Shown: positions 6,364-13,409 of the stretch, one piece after another
How the letters are laid out: each line of letters starts with the position of its first letter
How positions within the stretch are numbered: the first letter of the stretch is position 1
Origin: Kiritimatiellia bacterium
GTDB taxonomy: Bacteria > Verrucomicrobiota > Kiritimatiellia > RFP12 > UBA1067
DNA: 13,409 nucleotides
Reading direction: 5' to 3'
NCBI GenBank assembly: GCA_900771305.1
Contig: CAAGNL010000245.1
Location: 1 to 13,409, forward strand
Made by a program: the position numbers and the translations under genes
Notes under the pieces: model-generated
What the model saw: only the letters and a program-made list of their open reading frames with translations
The model's database searches: none
What the model was told of the DNA's origin: nothing

Positions 6364-7506
6364 ATGAACAAGGCTTTGCATGCACTCGTCTACGTGACCC
6401 TGGTGGTCGCGGCCGCCGCGCTGTTCTTCGAGATTCAGCTCGATGGAAAGAGAGAGTTGCTCAAGGATCGCAATCGTCAGCTTGAAGACTACATTGTCAA
6501 GATTTCGAACACGATTGAGAAGTCTGACGCCGCCAAGCCCGCATCGCTTCCCGAAGCGCGCAAGGATGTTTCAGCCGTTGAGGCGAAGCTCGTGGATTCT
6601 CCCGAGACGGAGAATGTGCTTGAAGATTATCCCGTCCAGCTCGAAGAGGCGAACCTCGATACGCTGAAGTGGGACGACAAGGAGCGTATTCAGCTCCGTC
6701 AGCTCTACAAGCTTGATGGTGAGGGCAACAAGATTCCCGATGCGGCCAATCCCGGTGATTTCGTGAAGAAGGGCGCAGGTACGGCGCAGGAGCTTCTTGA
6801 CCAGCTCTTTGAACGTGCGAAGGCCCAGCAGGCTAAGCTCAATACGACCCGTGCCGAGCTTGCCAATGTCCGCACGAAGCTCGAGGCGCTCGTGAACGAC
6901 TACAACAAACTCAAGCCCGAGGGGCGTCAGGACAAGGTTTCCCTCGAGGAGAAGAAGGCGCAGATTGAAGAGCTCGAGCAGGCCAAGGCCGCAGTTGAGG
7001 AGCAGTTGACGAAGACGAAGTCCCAGATTGACGATCTCAACGCCGAAATCAAGTCTCTCAAGGACGAGCGTGACACCGCGAAGGACGAGACGGAGGCTGT
7101 GAAGGAGGATCTCGCGAAGACTCAGAAGCTGGTTGACCAGTTGAAGAAGCTTCTCCAGAACCAGCCTGCTCGGCAGCAGACCGTCGCCAGCGGCGCGGTC
7201 AACGTTGCGCCGCTGACGGTCGGCAACAAGGGTAAGATTGTGGAAGTCAACTCCAAGCTGATGTTCGCAGTCGTCGAGTTCGACGAGGATGCGATGAAGG
7301 AACTGCTCGGGCCTGAGCGCCAGAATGCACTTCCCCAGCTTGAGATGGGCATTCGCCGCACGGGCTTCCAGGGACCTGCCGGCGAGTATGTCGGTCGCCT
7401 CCGGCTTCGCCAGAGCGTCGCCGGCAAGAATTTCGTGATTGCCGATCTCCTTGGCGACTGGTTGCAGACCGAGGTCAAGAAGGGCGATGTCGTTTTCGCG
7501 GAATAA
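6364..7506 (+). CDS. Membrane-anchored coiled-coil protein of unknown function
   Basis: This is a 380-aa protein without a family name I can give. Residues 5-22 form an N-terminal membrane anchor (LHALVYVTLVVAAAALFF). Residues about 138-265 are a long heptad-rich coiled coil (for example KAQIEELEQAKAAVEEQL). Residues about 289-380 form a compact beta-rich domain with segments GKIVEV, EYVGRLRLRQSV, NFVIADLLGD and VKKGDVVF. That order resembles the small barrel domain found at the C terminus of some periplasmic envelope proteins (FlgT-C-like); this is my reading of the pattern and is unproven. The topology suggests a short cytoplasmic tip, one helix, and a rod carrying the barrel in the periplasm. 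The ATG follows AAAGAGG at 11 nt. The 3' end overlaps the lipoprotein gene by 20 nt. A structural or tethering role at the cell envelope is an inference. Confidence 0.85.
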   Translation: MNKALHALVYVTLVVAAAALFFEIQLDGKRELLKDRNRQLEDYIVKISNTIEKSDAAKPASLPEARKDVSAVEAKLVDSPETENVLEDYPVQLEEANLDTLKWDDKERIQLRQLYKLDGEGNKIPDAANPGDFVKKGAGTAQELLDQLFERAKAQQAKLNTTRAELANVRTKLEALVNDYNKLKPEGRQDKVSLEEKKAQIEELEQAKAAVEEQLTKTKSQIDDLNAEIKSLKDERDTAKDETEAVKEDLAKTQKLVDQLKKLLQNQPARQQTVASGAVNVAPLTVGNKGKIVEVNSKLMFAVVEFDEDAMKELLGPERQNALPQLEMGIRRTGFQGPAGEYVGRLRLRQSVAGKNFVIADLLGDWLQTEVKKGDVVFAE

Positions 7507-7678
7507 TCGGTCGCGTGCGATCACCTGGGCCTTTGCGCTGCTTGGCGCATTGGCCCTCGGGCTTCTCTCGGGTTGCATTGCCGACTCTGCGGAGGATTCT
7601 GATTTGCCGTGGTCGTCGAACAAGACCTGGGAGGGACTTGGACCACTTCCTTCCATCATCACTGATAGATATGATTGA
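7487..7678 (+). CDS. Small lipoprotein, 63 aa
   Basis: The ATG at 7487 lies inside the end of the coiled-coil gene in another frame, after the purine-rich AAGAAGGG (7477-7484). The product has an arginine-containing N terminus, a hydrophobic stretch (ITWAFALLGALALGLLSGC) and a lipobox LSGC, so it is probably lipidated at C30. The mature tail is only about 34 residues, acidic at first (ADSAEDSD) and then rich in Trp and Pro (LPWSSNKTWEGLGPLPS). A longer frame starting at 7439 exists, but it would bury the signal peptide inside the upstream gene. The stop overlaps the next start by 8 nt. The function is unknown. Its position suggests it works with the coiled-coil protein in the envelope (inference). 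Confidence 0.75.
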   Translation: MSFSRNNRSRAITWAFALLGALALGLLSGCIADSAEDSDLPWSSNKTWEGLGPLPSIITDRYD

Positions 7679-8597
7679 GAATCAGGAATTCATCCAAGGC
7701 GAAGGCGGCGTCCGGTTGGACGCCGCTTTGTTTGCTCGTTACCCCACTTCTTCTCGGGCGTTCTGCCGTGAGGCCTGCGCGGACGGCGCGATTCGTGTTG
7801 ATGGACGACCGGCGATCAAGGGACTGAAACTGCGTGGTGGAGAGACGATTCGCGTGGTGGAGTTGGCGGAGGAGATTGACAATCGGGTGATGCCTGATCC
7901 GTCGGTTCGCGCCCGCTGCGTTTTTGAAGATGAAACGCTGCTGGCCTATGACAAGCCCGCGGGAATGCCGGTCCAGCCACTTTCGCGCAAGGAGTCCGGC
8001 ACGTTGATGAACGGAGTTGTCGCTCGCCACCCTGAATGCGCGGGCATCGGGGATCAGCCTTTGATGGCGGGGGCGCTTCATCGTATTGACGCGGACACGT
8101 CCGGACTCGTTCTGGTTGCTCGGTCCGCCGTCGCATATGAACGCCTCCGCACGCAGTTCGCCGAACAGACGGTGAAGAAGACATATCTGGCGCTGGTCGA
8201 GGGGGCCGTGGCCGTGGGTGGCACGCTTGAGAACAATCTGGTGCATGACCCTACGCTCCCGTTCTGCCGCATGATCGATGTTTCGCGTGCCCGGCAGCGC
8301 ATTAAGGCCGCTCCGCTCCATGCGGTCACGAATTTCAACCCCATTGGTCTGACGCGGTGCGGAAACGAGGAACGTACCCTGCTTGAGGTGACGATCTACA
8401 CGGGGGTGACGCACCAGATCCGCGCGCAGTTGGCCTTTGCGGGAATGCATATTGTGAATGACCGTCTCTACGGGGGATTTGCCGTTGAGGGGCAGGCCGG
8501 ACATTGTCTCCATGCTTTGGCCGCCAAATTCCTTCATCCGGCATCCGGTGTGGAGACCGAGATTCGCACGGCCTCTCCAGAATGGGCGGCGCTATGA
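7671..8597 (+). CDS. RluA-family RNA pseudouridine synthase with S4 domain
   Basis: This 308-aa cytoplasmic enzyme converts uridine to pseudouridine in RNA. An S4-type RNA-binding domain occupies about residues 13-65 (VRLDAALFARYPTSSRA to LKLRGGETIRV). The catalytic domain carries YDKPAGMPVQP at 93-103, the signature HRIDADTSGLVLV at 137-149 with D140 as the catalytic aspartate, and TGVTHQIRAQLAFAGMHIVNDRLYGG-like segments near the end. All key motifs are present. It may act on 23S rRNA like RluC or RluD, but the target cannot be told from sequence. The in-frame region upstream (from 7515) lies in the lipoprotein gene, so I take the ATG at 7671, which overlaps the lipoprotein stop by 8 nt and has little Shine-Dalgarno sequence of its own. 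Translational coupling is likely. Confidence 0.93.
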   Translation: MIENQEFIQGEGGVRLDAALFARYPTSSRAFCREACADGAIRVDGRPAIKGLKLRGGETIRVVELAEEIDNRVMPDPSVRARCVFEDETLLAYDKPAGMPVQPLSRKESGTLMNGVVARHPECAGIGDQPLMAGALHRIDADTSGLVLVARSAVAYERLRTQFAEQTVKKTYLALVEGAVAVGGTLENNLVHDPTLPFCRMIDVSRARQRIKAAPLHAVTNFNPIGLTRCGNEERTLLEVTIYTGVTHQIRAQLAFAGMHIVNDRLYGGFAVEGQAGHCLHALAAKFLHPASGVETEIRTASPEWAAL

Positions 8598-8830
8598 CAT
8601 GGACCTGGAGGAGGTTCTGGACGGCGATTGGCGTGGCGACGTTCCTCGTGGCCATGGGGTTTGGAGTTCGATGCGCCGAAGATGAACAGGTTGGGTACAC
8701 GCACGATACGTCCATGTGGATTTTCGTGGTGGCGGGTCTCTTTGCCTACTATGCCGCAATCGCCCTCTATCAGCTGCGGCGGCGGAGTCGGGCGGCGCGC
8801 AGTCCCAAAACACCTTCTGCTCCCACTTGA
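8594..8830 (+). CDS. Small membrane protein of unknown function, 78 aa
   Basis: The start ATG overlaps the pseudouridine synthase stop as ATGA. The protein has two hydrophobic segments: about 8-26 (which may be a cleavable signal, with a Cys at 27) and 41-60 (MWIFVVAGLFAYYAAIALYQ), followed by a strongly basic cytoplasmic tail (LRRRSRAARS). The short loop between them is polar (AEDEQVGYTHDTS). It lies directly upstream of secDF, a position often held by yajC, but I do not see YajC's usual long C-terminal domain, so I do not call it that. An alternative start at 8582 would add four residues. A conserved role is unproven. Confidence 0.65.
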   Translation: MTWTWRRFWTAIGVATFLVAMGFGVRCAEDEQVGYTHDTSMWIFVVAGLFAYYAAIALYQLRRRSRAARSPKTPSAPT

Positions 8831-8855
8831 AATCCCCCAGTGAATGTTATATAAT
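8827..8855 (+). promoter_or_regulatory. secDF: Strong sigma70-type promoter for secDF
   Basis: TTGAAA (8827-8832) and a perfect TATAAT (8850-8855) are spaced by 17 nt. The start of transcription would be near 8862. The -35 box overlaps the stop of the preceding gene, so secDF gets its own promoter even though the gap between the genes is only 60 nt. Confidence 0.7.
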
Positions 8856-8881
8856 AGATGTTCTGTTTTGCAAAAGGACTC

Positions 8882-8887
8882 AAGAGG
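8882..8887 (+). promoter_or_regulatory. Ribosome-binding site bearing on the secDF start
   Basis: AAGAGG ends 3 nt before the first ATG (8891) and 6 nt before the second ATG (8894). The spacing favours the second, so the mature start is probably 8894 and the protein one residue shorter than the longest frame. Confidence 0.5.
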
Positions 8888-8890
8888 TAA

Positions 8891-11533
8891 ATGATGAATT
8901 CAGATTCAAAGTCGCGGAATGACATCTGGAAATGGCTCGTGCTGTTGATCGTTTCGGTCTTTTCCATTTATGTCACCTATCCTCCAACGACGCAGAAGGA
9001 CGAGGAAGGAAACGTGGTCCAGGAGGGCAAGCTCCGCTTCGGCCTTGATCTGAAGGGCGGCACTTCGTTCACGTTGGGCGTTGACAAGGACAAGCTTCGT
9101 GACATGATCGTCGCGGCGAATCCCGACATCACCAATCGTCCGGGCGCCGTCGAGGCCGAGATGAACAAGACGCTGAATGGTTGCGATGAGCGCATCATCC
9201 AGGTCGTGCGTCGCCGTATTGACGGCATGGGCATGAACGAGCCTGTGATTCAGGGAATGAAGGATCATCGGCTCCTCGTCCAGCTTCCCGGCATCGACGA
9301 GGCGACGCGTGCGGCGGCGAAGAGGTCTCTGCAGAGCGCTGCGTTCCTCGAGTTCCGTCTGACTCACGCGGATGACGAGCGTCTCATCAGCGAGCTGATG
9401 AGCAAGACCAAGTCCTGCCCTGAAGGCTATGTGCGCAGCGGCGATCGTTTCGTCCGTGCGGCGAATTACAATGAAGTCGCCTCCCGTCCCGGCTACGCGG
9501 CGCGTCTCGCGGCGTTCGGCGTGCCGGATCCGTCCTATCAGTTCATGCTGGAGGAGGTCCGTCAGGACAAGGGCGGCGTGCCGTCCTACGTCGGTCACTT
9601 TGTGTCGCGCATCCCGCCCGCGAAGAAACCCATCACGGGCGAGTACCTCAAGTCCGCGCGCGTGACGCTTGACTCGGTTGGCAGCTGCTCCATCGCCTTC
9701 ACGTTTGATGGCGAAGGTGCGGAACTGTTCCGCGAGGCGACCCGCAACTACAAGAAGGGTGGCCCGAAGAACAGGAGGGGCGCCGAGGGTCGTCATCTCG
9801 CGATCATCCTCGACGATGTGCTGATTTCCGATCCCGTCATCCAGTCCGAAATCGGTGGCGAGGGCCAGATCACCGGTTCGTTCACGGCTCAGGAGGCCCA
9901 GCAGCTCGCGAATGACCTGAATGCAGGTGCGCTTCCCGCGCCGCTGAAGCTGCTCGCCGAATCTTCTGTCTCCCCGACGGTCGGAGAGGACGCGAAACGC
10001 GCTGGTCTTGTTGCTGCCGGCCTCGGCTTCGCATTGGTTGCCCTGTTCATGTTTGTCTACTATTGGTACGCGGGTCTCATCGCGAACATCGCGCTCTTCC
10101 TCGACATCGCGCTGCTGCCTGCCGCGCTTGTCATTGTGGCGAATGTTCTCGGTGTGTTCGCCCAGCAGCAGGATGCGGCCATGGGCGCCGCCGGTTCGAC
10201 GGCTCTGCCGGTTCTCACGATGCCGGGCATCGCCGGCCTTGTGCTCACGCTGGGTATGGCGGTTGACGCGAACGTGATCATCTTCGAGCGTATCCGCGAG
10301 GAATTCGCCGCCAAGGCGTCCGCTGGCACGGCTCTCAAGAATGGCTATGGCCGCGCCTTCACGGCGATTCTCGACTCGAACATCACCACAATCGTGACGG
10401 GCATCATCCTCTTCGTCGTGGGTACGGGTCCGGTCCGTGGCTTTGCAATCACGCTCACGGCGGGCGTCGTCATCTCGATGTTCACGGCGGTGATCGTCAC
10501 GCGCCTCCTCTTCAATTCCACGACGAATCCCGAGTCGATGAAGCCCTTCAAGATGCTCAGCATCTTCAAGAAGGTTCCGTCGATCGACTTCGTGAAGTTC
10601 GGCAAGGTCACGGTTTTTGCGGCGTTCGGCATCTGCCTCCTCACGGTTGCGATTTTCTTCATCCGTGCGTTCACCAATCCTGCGTCTGTGCTCGCGGTTG
10701 ACCTGACGGGTGGTACGTCGCTCGTCTACTCCGTTGACCAGAACGCGAAGCCGTCTGTCGGCGAGATCCGCAAAGTCCTCGGTGAATTCGACAATGCGGC
10801 GATCATCCAGTACCAGGATGGTGTGGGCGATTCCACGCTGCTCGTGAAGACGGGTGAGACGGCCGAGTCGAAGAAGGGGCTTGCGCTCCCGAACCGCGAT
10901 GTCGCCGCGCATGTCACGGGCATGCTGCAGAAGAATTTCGACAAGGCGAACATCAAGCAGATCTCGGTCGACGAGATTGGTTCGATGGTCGGAGCCGACC
11001 TGAAGAGGTCCGGTACGCTCGCGGTCGTCTGTTCGCTCTGCGCGATTCTGATCTACGTGGCGTTCCGCTTCGAGTTCGGTTTCGGCCTTGGTGCGCTCGT
11101 CGCCCTCGCGCACGATGCTCTGATCTCGCTCGGCATCTTCTCGCTCTGCGGTCGCCAGGTCTCCCTGCTGGTGATCACGGCGCTCCTGACGATCATCGGC
11201 TACTCGGTGAACGACACGATCGTTGTCTTCGACCGTATCCGCGAGGACCTGCGCAAGGACCAGAAGACGGACTTCAAGACGCTCTGCAATCGCGCTCTGA
11301 ACGAGTGCCTGAGCCGTACGGTCATCACCTCGATCACGACGTTCTTCGCGGTCGTCGCCCTCTTCGCGTTCGGCGACGGTTCGATCTTCGACTTCGCGCT
11401 CACGATGTTGATCGGCGTCGTCGCGGGAACCTTCTCGTCCGTGTTCATCGCCACGCCGGTGATGATGTGGTTCTACAAGGGGCGCCGTCCGCAGTTCACG
11501 AAGGAGACGGCCGTCGAGGCCGAACAGAAGTAA
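8891..11533 (+). CDS. secDF: Protein translocase accessory protein SecDF (fused SecD-SecF)
   Basis: This 880-aa inner-membrane protein pulls secreted proteins through the SecYEG channel using the proton gradient. The first half is SecD: TM1 at about 13-30, the FGLDLKGGTSF motif at 50-60, the large periplasmic P1 region, then TM helices with TLGMAVDANVIIFERIREE, where D459 matches the functional aspartate. The second half is SecF: the LAVDLTGGTSLVYSV motif at 601-615 and GYSVNDTIVVFDRIRED with D775 at the conserved position. Both halves look complete. A single-chain SecDF is common in Bacteroidota, PVC bacteria and some Firmicutes, whereas E. coli has separate proteins. Two ATGs stand together at 8891 and 8894, and the ribosome-binding site at 8882-8887 better suits the second. 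The metX-metW gene begins 6 nt after its stop, so the two probably share a message. Confidence 0.96.
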   Translation: MMNSDSKSRNDIWKWLVLLIVSVFSIYVTYPPTTQKDEEGNVVQEGKLRFGLDLKGGTSFTLGVDKDKLRDMIVAANPDITNRPGAVEAEMNKTLNGCDERIIQVVRRRIDGMGMNEPVIQGMKDHRLLVQLPGIDEATRAAAKRSLQSAAFLEFRLTHADDERLISELMSKTKSCPEGYVRSGDRFVRAANYNEVASRPGYAARLAAFGVPDPSYQFMLEEVRQDKGGVPSYVGHFVSRIPPAKKPITGEYLKSARVTLDSVGSCSIAFTFDGEGAELFREATRNYKKGGPKNRRGAEGRHLAIILDDVLISDPVIQSEIGGEGQITGSFTAQEAQQLANDLNAGALPAPLKLLAESSVSPTVGEDAKRAGLVAAGLGFALVALFMFVYYWYAGLIANIALFLDIALLPAALVIVANVLGVFAQQQDAAMGAAGSTALPVLTMPGIAGLVLTLGMAVDANVIIFERIREEFAAKASAGTALKNGYGRAFTAILDSNITTIVTGIILFVVGTGPVRGFAITLTAGVVISMFTAVIVTRLLFNSTTNPESMKPFKMLSIFKKVPSIDFVKFGKVTVFAAFGICLLTVAIFFIRAFTNPASVLAVDLTGGTSLVYSVDQNAKPSVGEIRKVLGEFDNAAIIQYQDGVGDSTLLVKTGETAESKKGLALPNRDVAAHVTGMLQKNFDKANIKQISVDEIGSMVGADLKRSGTLAVVCSLCAILIYVAFRFEFGFGLGALVALAHDALISLGIFSLCGRQVSLLVITALLTIIGYSVNDTIVVFDRIREDLRKDQKTDFKTLCNRALNECLSRTVITSITTFFAVVALFAFGDGSIFDFALTMLIGVVAGTFSSVFIATPVMMWFYKGRRPQFTKETAVEAEQK

Positions 11534-11539
11534 GTCACC

Positions 11540-13321
11540 TTGACAGGCGAATCTCCAAATGGCGTCGGCGTGGTTGAGACCCACACGCTGACGCTTTCGC
11601 TTCCCGAGGGGGGATTCCGCCTTGAGGAAGGAGGCTCGCTGCCTCGTGTGGACGTGGCTTGGGAGAGCTGCGGACTGGTCAAGCCGGAGAACGACAATGT
11701 CGTCTTCATCTGCCATGCGCTGACGGGGGACGCACATGTTGCCGGGCGCTACGCCAACGAGAACGAGAGCTCGGGTTGGTGGGAGAGCATCGTCGGTCCG
11801 GGCAAGGCCATCGACACGAACCGCTATCGGGTGATCTGTGCAAATGTCCTGGGCGGTTGCAAGGGAACGACGGGACCCTCGAGCGTCAATCCCGCGACGG
11901 GGCGTCCCTGGGGAAGCGCCTTCCCCCGTTTTACGATTGGCGATACGGTTGAGGTCTATCGGTCACTGCTCCGTGAGTTGGGTGTGACGCATCTGGCAGG
12001 ACTCGTCGGTGGCAGTTTCGGCGGCATCCAGGTCTGCGAATGGCTGGCGGCCCATCCGAACGAGGTCGACAAGGCCGTGATGATTGCTTCTGGCGCCGCC
12101 TTGAACTCCCAGGCGCTCGCCTTCGACATTGTCGGTCGCTATGCGATCACCCTTGACCCCCACTGGCACGGTGGCGACTACTATGATCGCCCGTTCGAGG
12201 ACCGTCCGAACGTTGGTTTGGCCCAGGCCCGCCAGGTTGCGCACATCACCTATCTGTCCCTCGACCTGTTGAATCGCCGCTTCGGACGCAAGCAGCAGGA
12301 GGACTGGCTGGCCAAGGGCGCGGAGTGGCTGGAAGCGCATGCCGCGAAGTTCGGGACCACGTTCGCCATTGAGAGCTATCTGCGCTACCAGGCGAAGAAG
12401 TTCATCGCCCGTTTCGACGCGAATTCCTATCTTCAGATCACGCATGCGATGGATCGTTACGACGCATCTGTCAAATACGGTTCCCTGGATGAGGTCTGCA
12501 GGCGCATCACGGCGAAGCTTCTCCTGGTTTCAATCTCGGGAGATTGGCTCTTCAGCGAGGAGCAGAGCCGCAACATTGCGGCCGCCATGCTGCGGCAGGG
12601 CAAGGATGTCTCGTATTCACATCTCGACATCAAGGTGGGGCATGACGGGTTCCTGACCCATACGAAGGAGCTTGGGAAGCTGATGGGGGCGTTCTTTGCC
12701 TCGGTTCCGACCGAAGTTGCCGCCGAGAAACGGCAGAAACTGGCTCCGATTGTTGAACTGATTCCCGAGGGGGGCCAGGTTCTTGACATTGGCTGCGGAT
12801 CAGGCTCGTTGCTGACGCTTCTTCGCGAGAAGAAGGTTCGGGGGACGGGTATTGAAATCGACTTCGGAAAGATCGTCGATGGTGTGCGTGGCGGCCTGAA
12901 CGTACTTTATGAGGACGCCGATGAAGGCCTCGGTCTGCTGCCAGATGCAGCCTATGATGTTGCAGTGCTCTCGGAAACCCTGCAGACGGTGAAGAAGCCG
13001 CGGGAGATTCTGGTCAAGATTCTCGACAAGGCGAAGGAAGCCGTCGTCACGATTCCGAACTTTGCGTCGATTGGCATTCGCCTGCACCTCTTGCTGACGG
13101 GTCGGATGCCCGTGGGCAGTGAGCTGCCGTTCGAATGGTACGATACCCCGAATACGCACTTCTTCACCTTCCACGACTTCCGCGCGCTGTGCGCCAAGGA
13201 AGGTATCAAGATCAAGACGGTTCGAGCCGAGGCGAATGGCTGGTTCGGGCGCCTGCTTCTGGCTCTGGGCTTCGTCAATCTGGGAGCCGACCGTGTGATT
13301 TGCCGTCTCGCCCGTCGGTGA
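11540..13321 (+). CDS. metXW: Fused homoserine O-acyltransferase (MetX) and MetW
   Basis: This is a single 593-aa frame with two complete domains. Residues about 11-388 are MetX, an alpha/beta-hydrolase that transfers an acyl group to homoserine in methionine synthesis. It shows CHALTGDAHVAG, the GPSSVNPATGRPWG loop, the nucleophile elbow GGSFGG (S159), the acid in SGDWLFS (D335) and the histidine in GHDGFL (H368). Residues about 400-593 are MetW, a methyltransferase-like partner, with VLDIGCGSGSLL at 414-425, a GIEID-type acidic loop, NFASIGIRLHLLLTGRMP and LPFEWYDTPNTHF, all close to stand-alone MetW. Metabolic studies link metW to metX in other bacteria, often as adjacent genes. Acetyl versus succinyl donor cannot be told here. 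The TTG at 11540 is the first start after the secDF stop. A GTG at 11570 sits close to the domain's usual beginning and could be used instead; neither has a strong ribosome-binding site. Confidence 0.92.
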   Translation: MTGESPNGVGVVETHTLTLSLPEGGFRLEEGGSLPRVDVAWESCGLVKPENDNVVFICHALTGDAHVAGRYANENESSGWWESIVGPGKAIDTNRYRVICANVLGGCKGTTGPSSVNPATGRPWGSAFPRFTIGDTVEVYRSLLRELGVTHLAGLVGGSFGGIQVCEWLAAHPNEVDKAVMIASGAALNSQALAFDIVGRYAITLDPHWHGGDYYDRPFEDRPNVGLAQARQVAHITYLSLDLLNRRFGRKQQEDWLAKGAEWLEAHAAKFGTTFAIESYLRYQAKKFIARFDANSYLQITHAMDRYDASVKYGSLDEVCRRITAKLLLVSISGDWLFSEEQSRNIAAAMLRQGKDVSYSHLDIKVGHDGFLTHTKELGKLMGAFFASVPTEVAAEKRQKLAPIVELIPEGGQVLDIGCGSGSLLTLLREKKVRGTGIEIDFGKIVDGVRGGLNVLYEDADEGLGLLPDAAYDVAVLSETLQTVKKPREILVKILDKAKEAVVTIPNFASIGIRLHLLLTGRMPVGSELPFEWYDTPNTHFFTFHDFRALCAKEGIKIKTVRAEANGWFGRLLLALGFVNLGADRVICRLARR

Positions 13322-13330
13322 GGGTGCGAT

Positions 13331-13409
13331 TTGAAAGTGTTGAAACGTTCCGCAGGTGGCATTGCCACACGCAGAGCGCGACCGATTCGATTTGTGCGGG
13401 TCCTTGCGG
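13331..13409 (+). CDS. Possible start of a further gene, cut by the right edge
   Basis: A frame opening at TTG 13331 (or GTG 13337) stays free of stops to the end of the window, 26 codons. A purine-rich GAGGG (13320-13324) stands 6 nt before the TTG. The visible N terminus is basic (many Arg and Lys) and could precede a membrane segment. The stretch is too short to identify, and a non-coding spacer is also possible. Confidence 0.3.
   Translation, partial: MKVLKRSAGGIATRRARPIRFVRVLA

Noticed and set aside
7515..7670. A longer N terminus for the pseudouridine synthase
   Set aside because: The extra 52 residues are the other-frame reading of the lipoprotein gene, and the S4 domain begins after the ATG at 7671.
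8906..11737. A 943-codon open frame on the minus strand opposite secDF
   Set aside because: Compositional shadow (Arg/Glu/Asp/His-rich) of the real secDF gene, which has all its family motifs.
13356..13368. Inverted repeat GTGGC-ATT-GCCAC as a terminator after metXW
   Set aside because: The stem is only 5 bp with a 3-nt loop and no T-run follows. It may also fall within a coding frame.
1..13409. Mobile element, CRISPR array, tRNA or rRNA
   Set aside because: I saw no transposase or integrase, no regularly spaced repeats, and no cloverleaf or rRNA sequence on either strand. All long spans are filled by the coding genes listed.

Overview
The window is bacterial, densely coded, and every gene I can support lies on the + strand. 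Three features suggest a member of the Planctomycetes-Verrucomicrobia-Chlamydiae group, perhaps Kiritimatiellota-like: a single-chain SecDF, a type II secretion GspG-like C-terminal fold on a small secreted protein, and small lipoproteins and envelope proteins of unfamiliar type packed into overlapping operons. This placement is inference from gene style; there is no rRNA or other marker gene here. I see no tRNA, rRNA, CRISPR array, transposase or integrase.

Region 1 (1-1339) is a two-gene unit cut by the left edge. It holds a 300-residue remnant of an unknown protein and, overlapping it by ATGA, a 145-aa secreted protein with a pseudopilin-type calcium-loop C terminus but no prepilin leader. 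This region is clearly less GC-rich than what follows. Region 2 (1340-6227) is an efflux operon. An extended -10 promoter leads to a 20-codon mini-ORF, then a 1082-aa AcrB-type RND transporter, then an OprM/NodT-type outer-membrane lipoprotein. The expected periplasmic adaptor (AcrA-type) gene is absent from the window.

Region 3 (6228-8830) starts with a regulated-looking promoter (TTGCCA-17-TATCCT inside an inverted repeat). It continues as four genes joined by overlaps of 20, 8 and 4 nt: a membrane-anchored coiled-coil protein, a 63-aa lipoprotein, an RluA-family pseudouridine synthase and a 78-aa two-helix membrane protein. Three of the four are of unknown function and look like parts of an envelope-related unit.

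Region 4 (8827-13409) has a near-perfect sigma70-type promoter (TTGAAA-17-TATAAT). It drives secDF and, 6 nt downstream, a 593-aa single-frame fusion of homoserine O-acyltransferase (MetX) with the MetW methyltransferase-like protein. A possible further gene begins at the right edge.

The points most worth following up are the MetX-MetW fusion and its linkage to secDF, the RND pump without an adaptor behind a mini-ORF leader, and the overlapping coiled-coil/lipoprotein/RluA/membrane-protein operon. I do not see clear evidence of a wholly new defence or mobile system.
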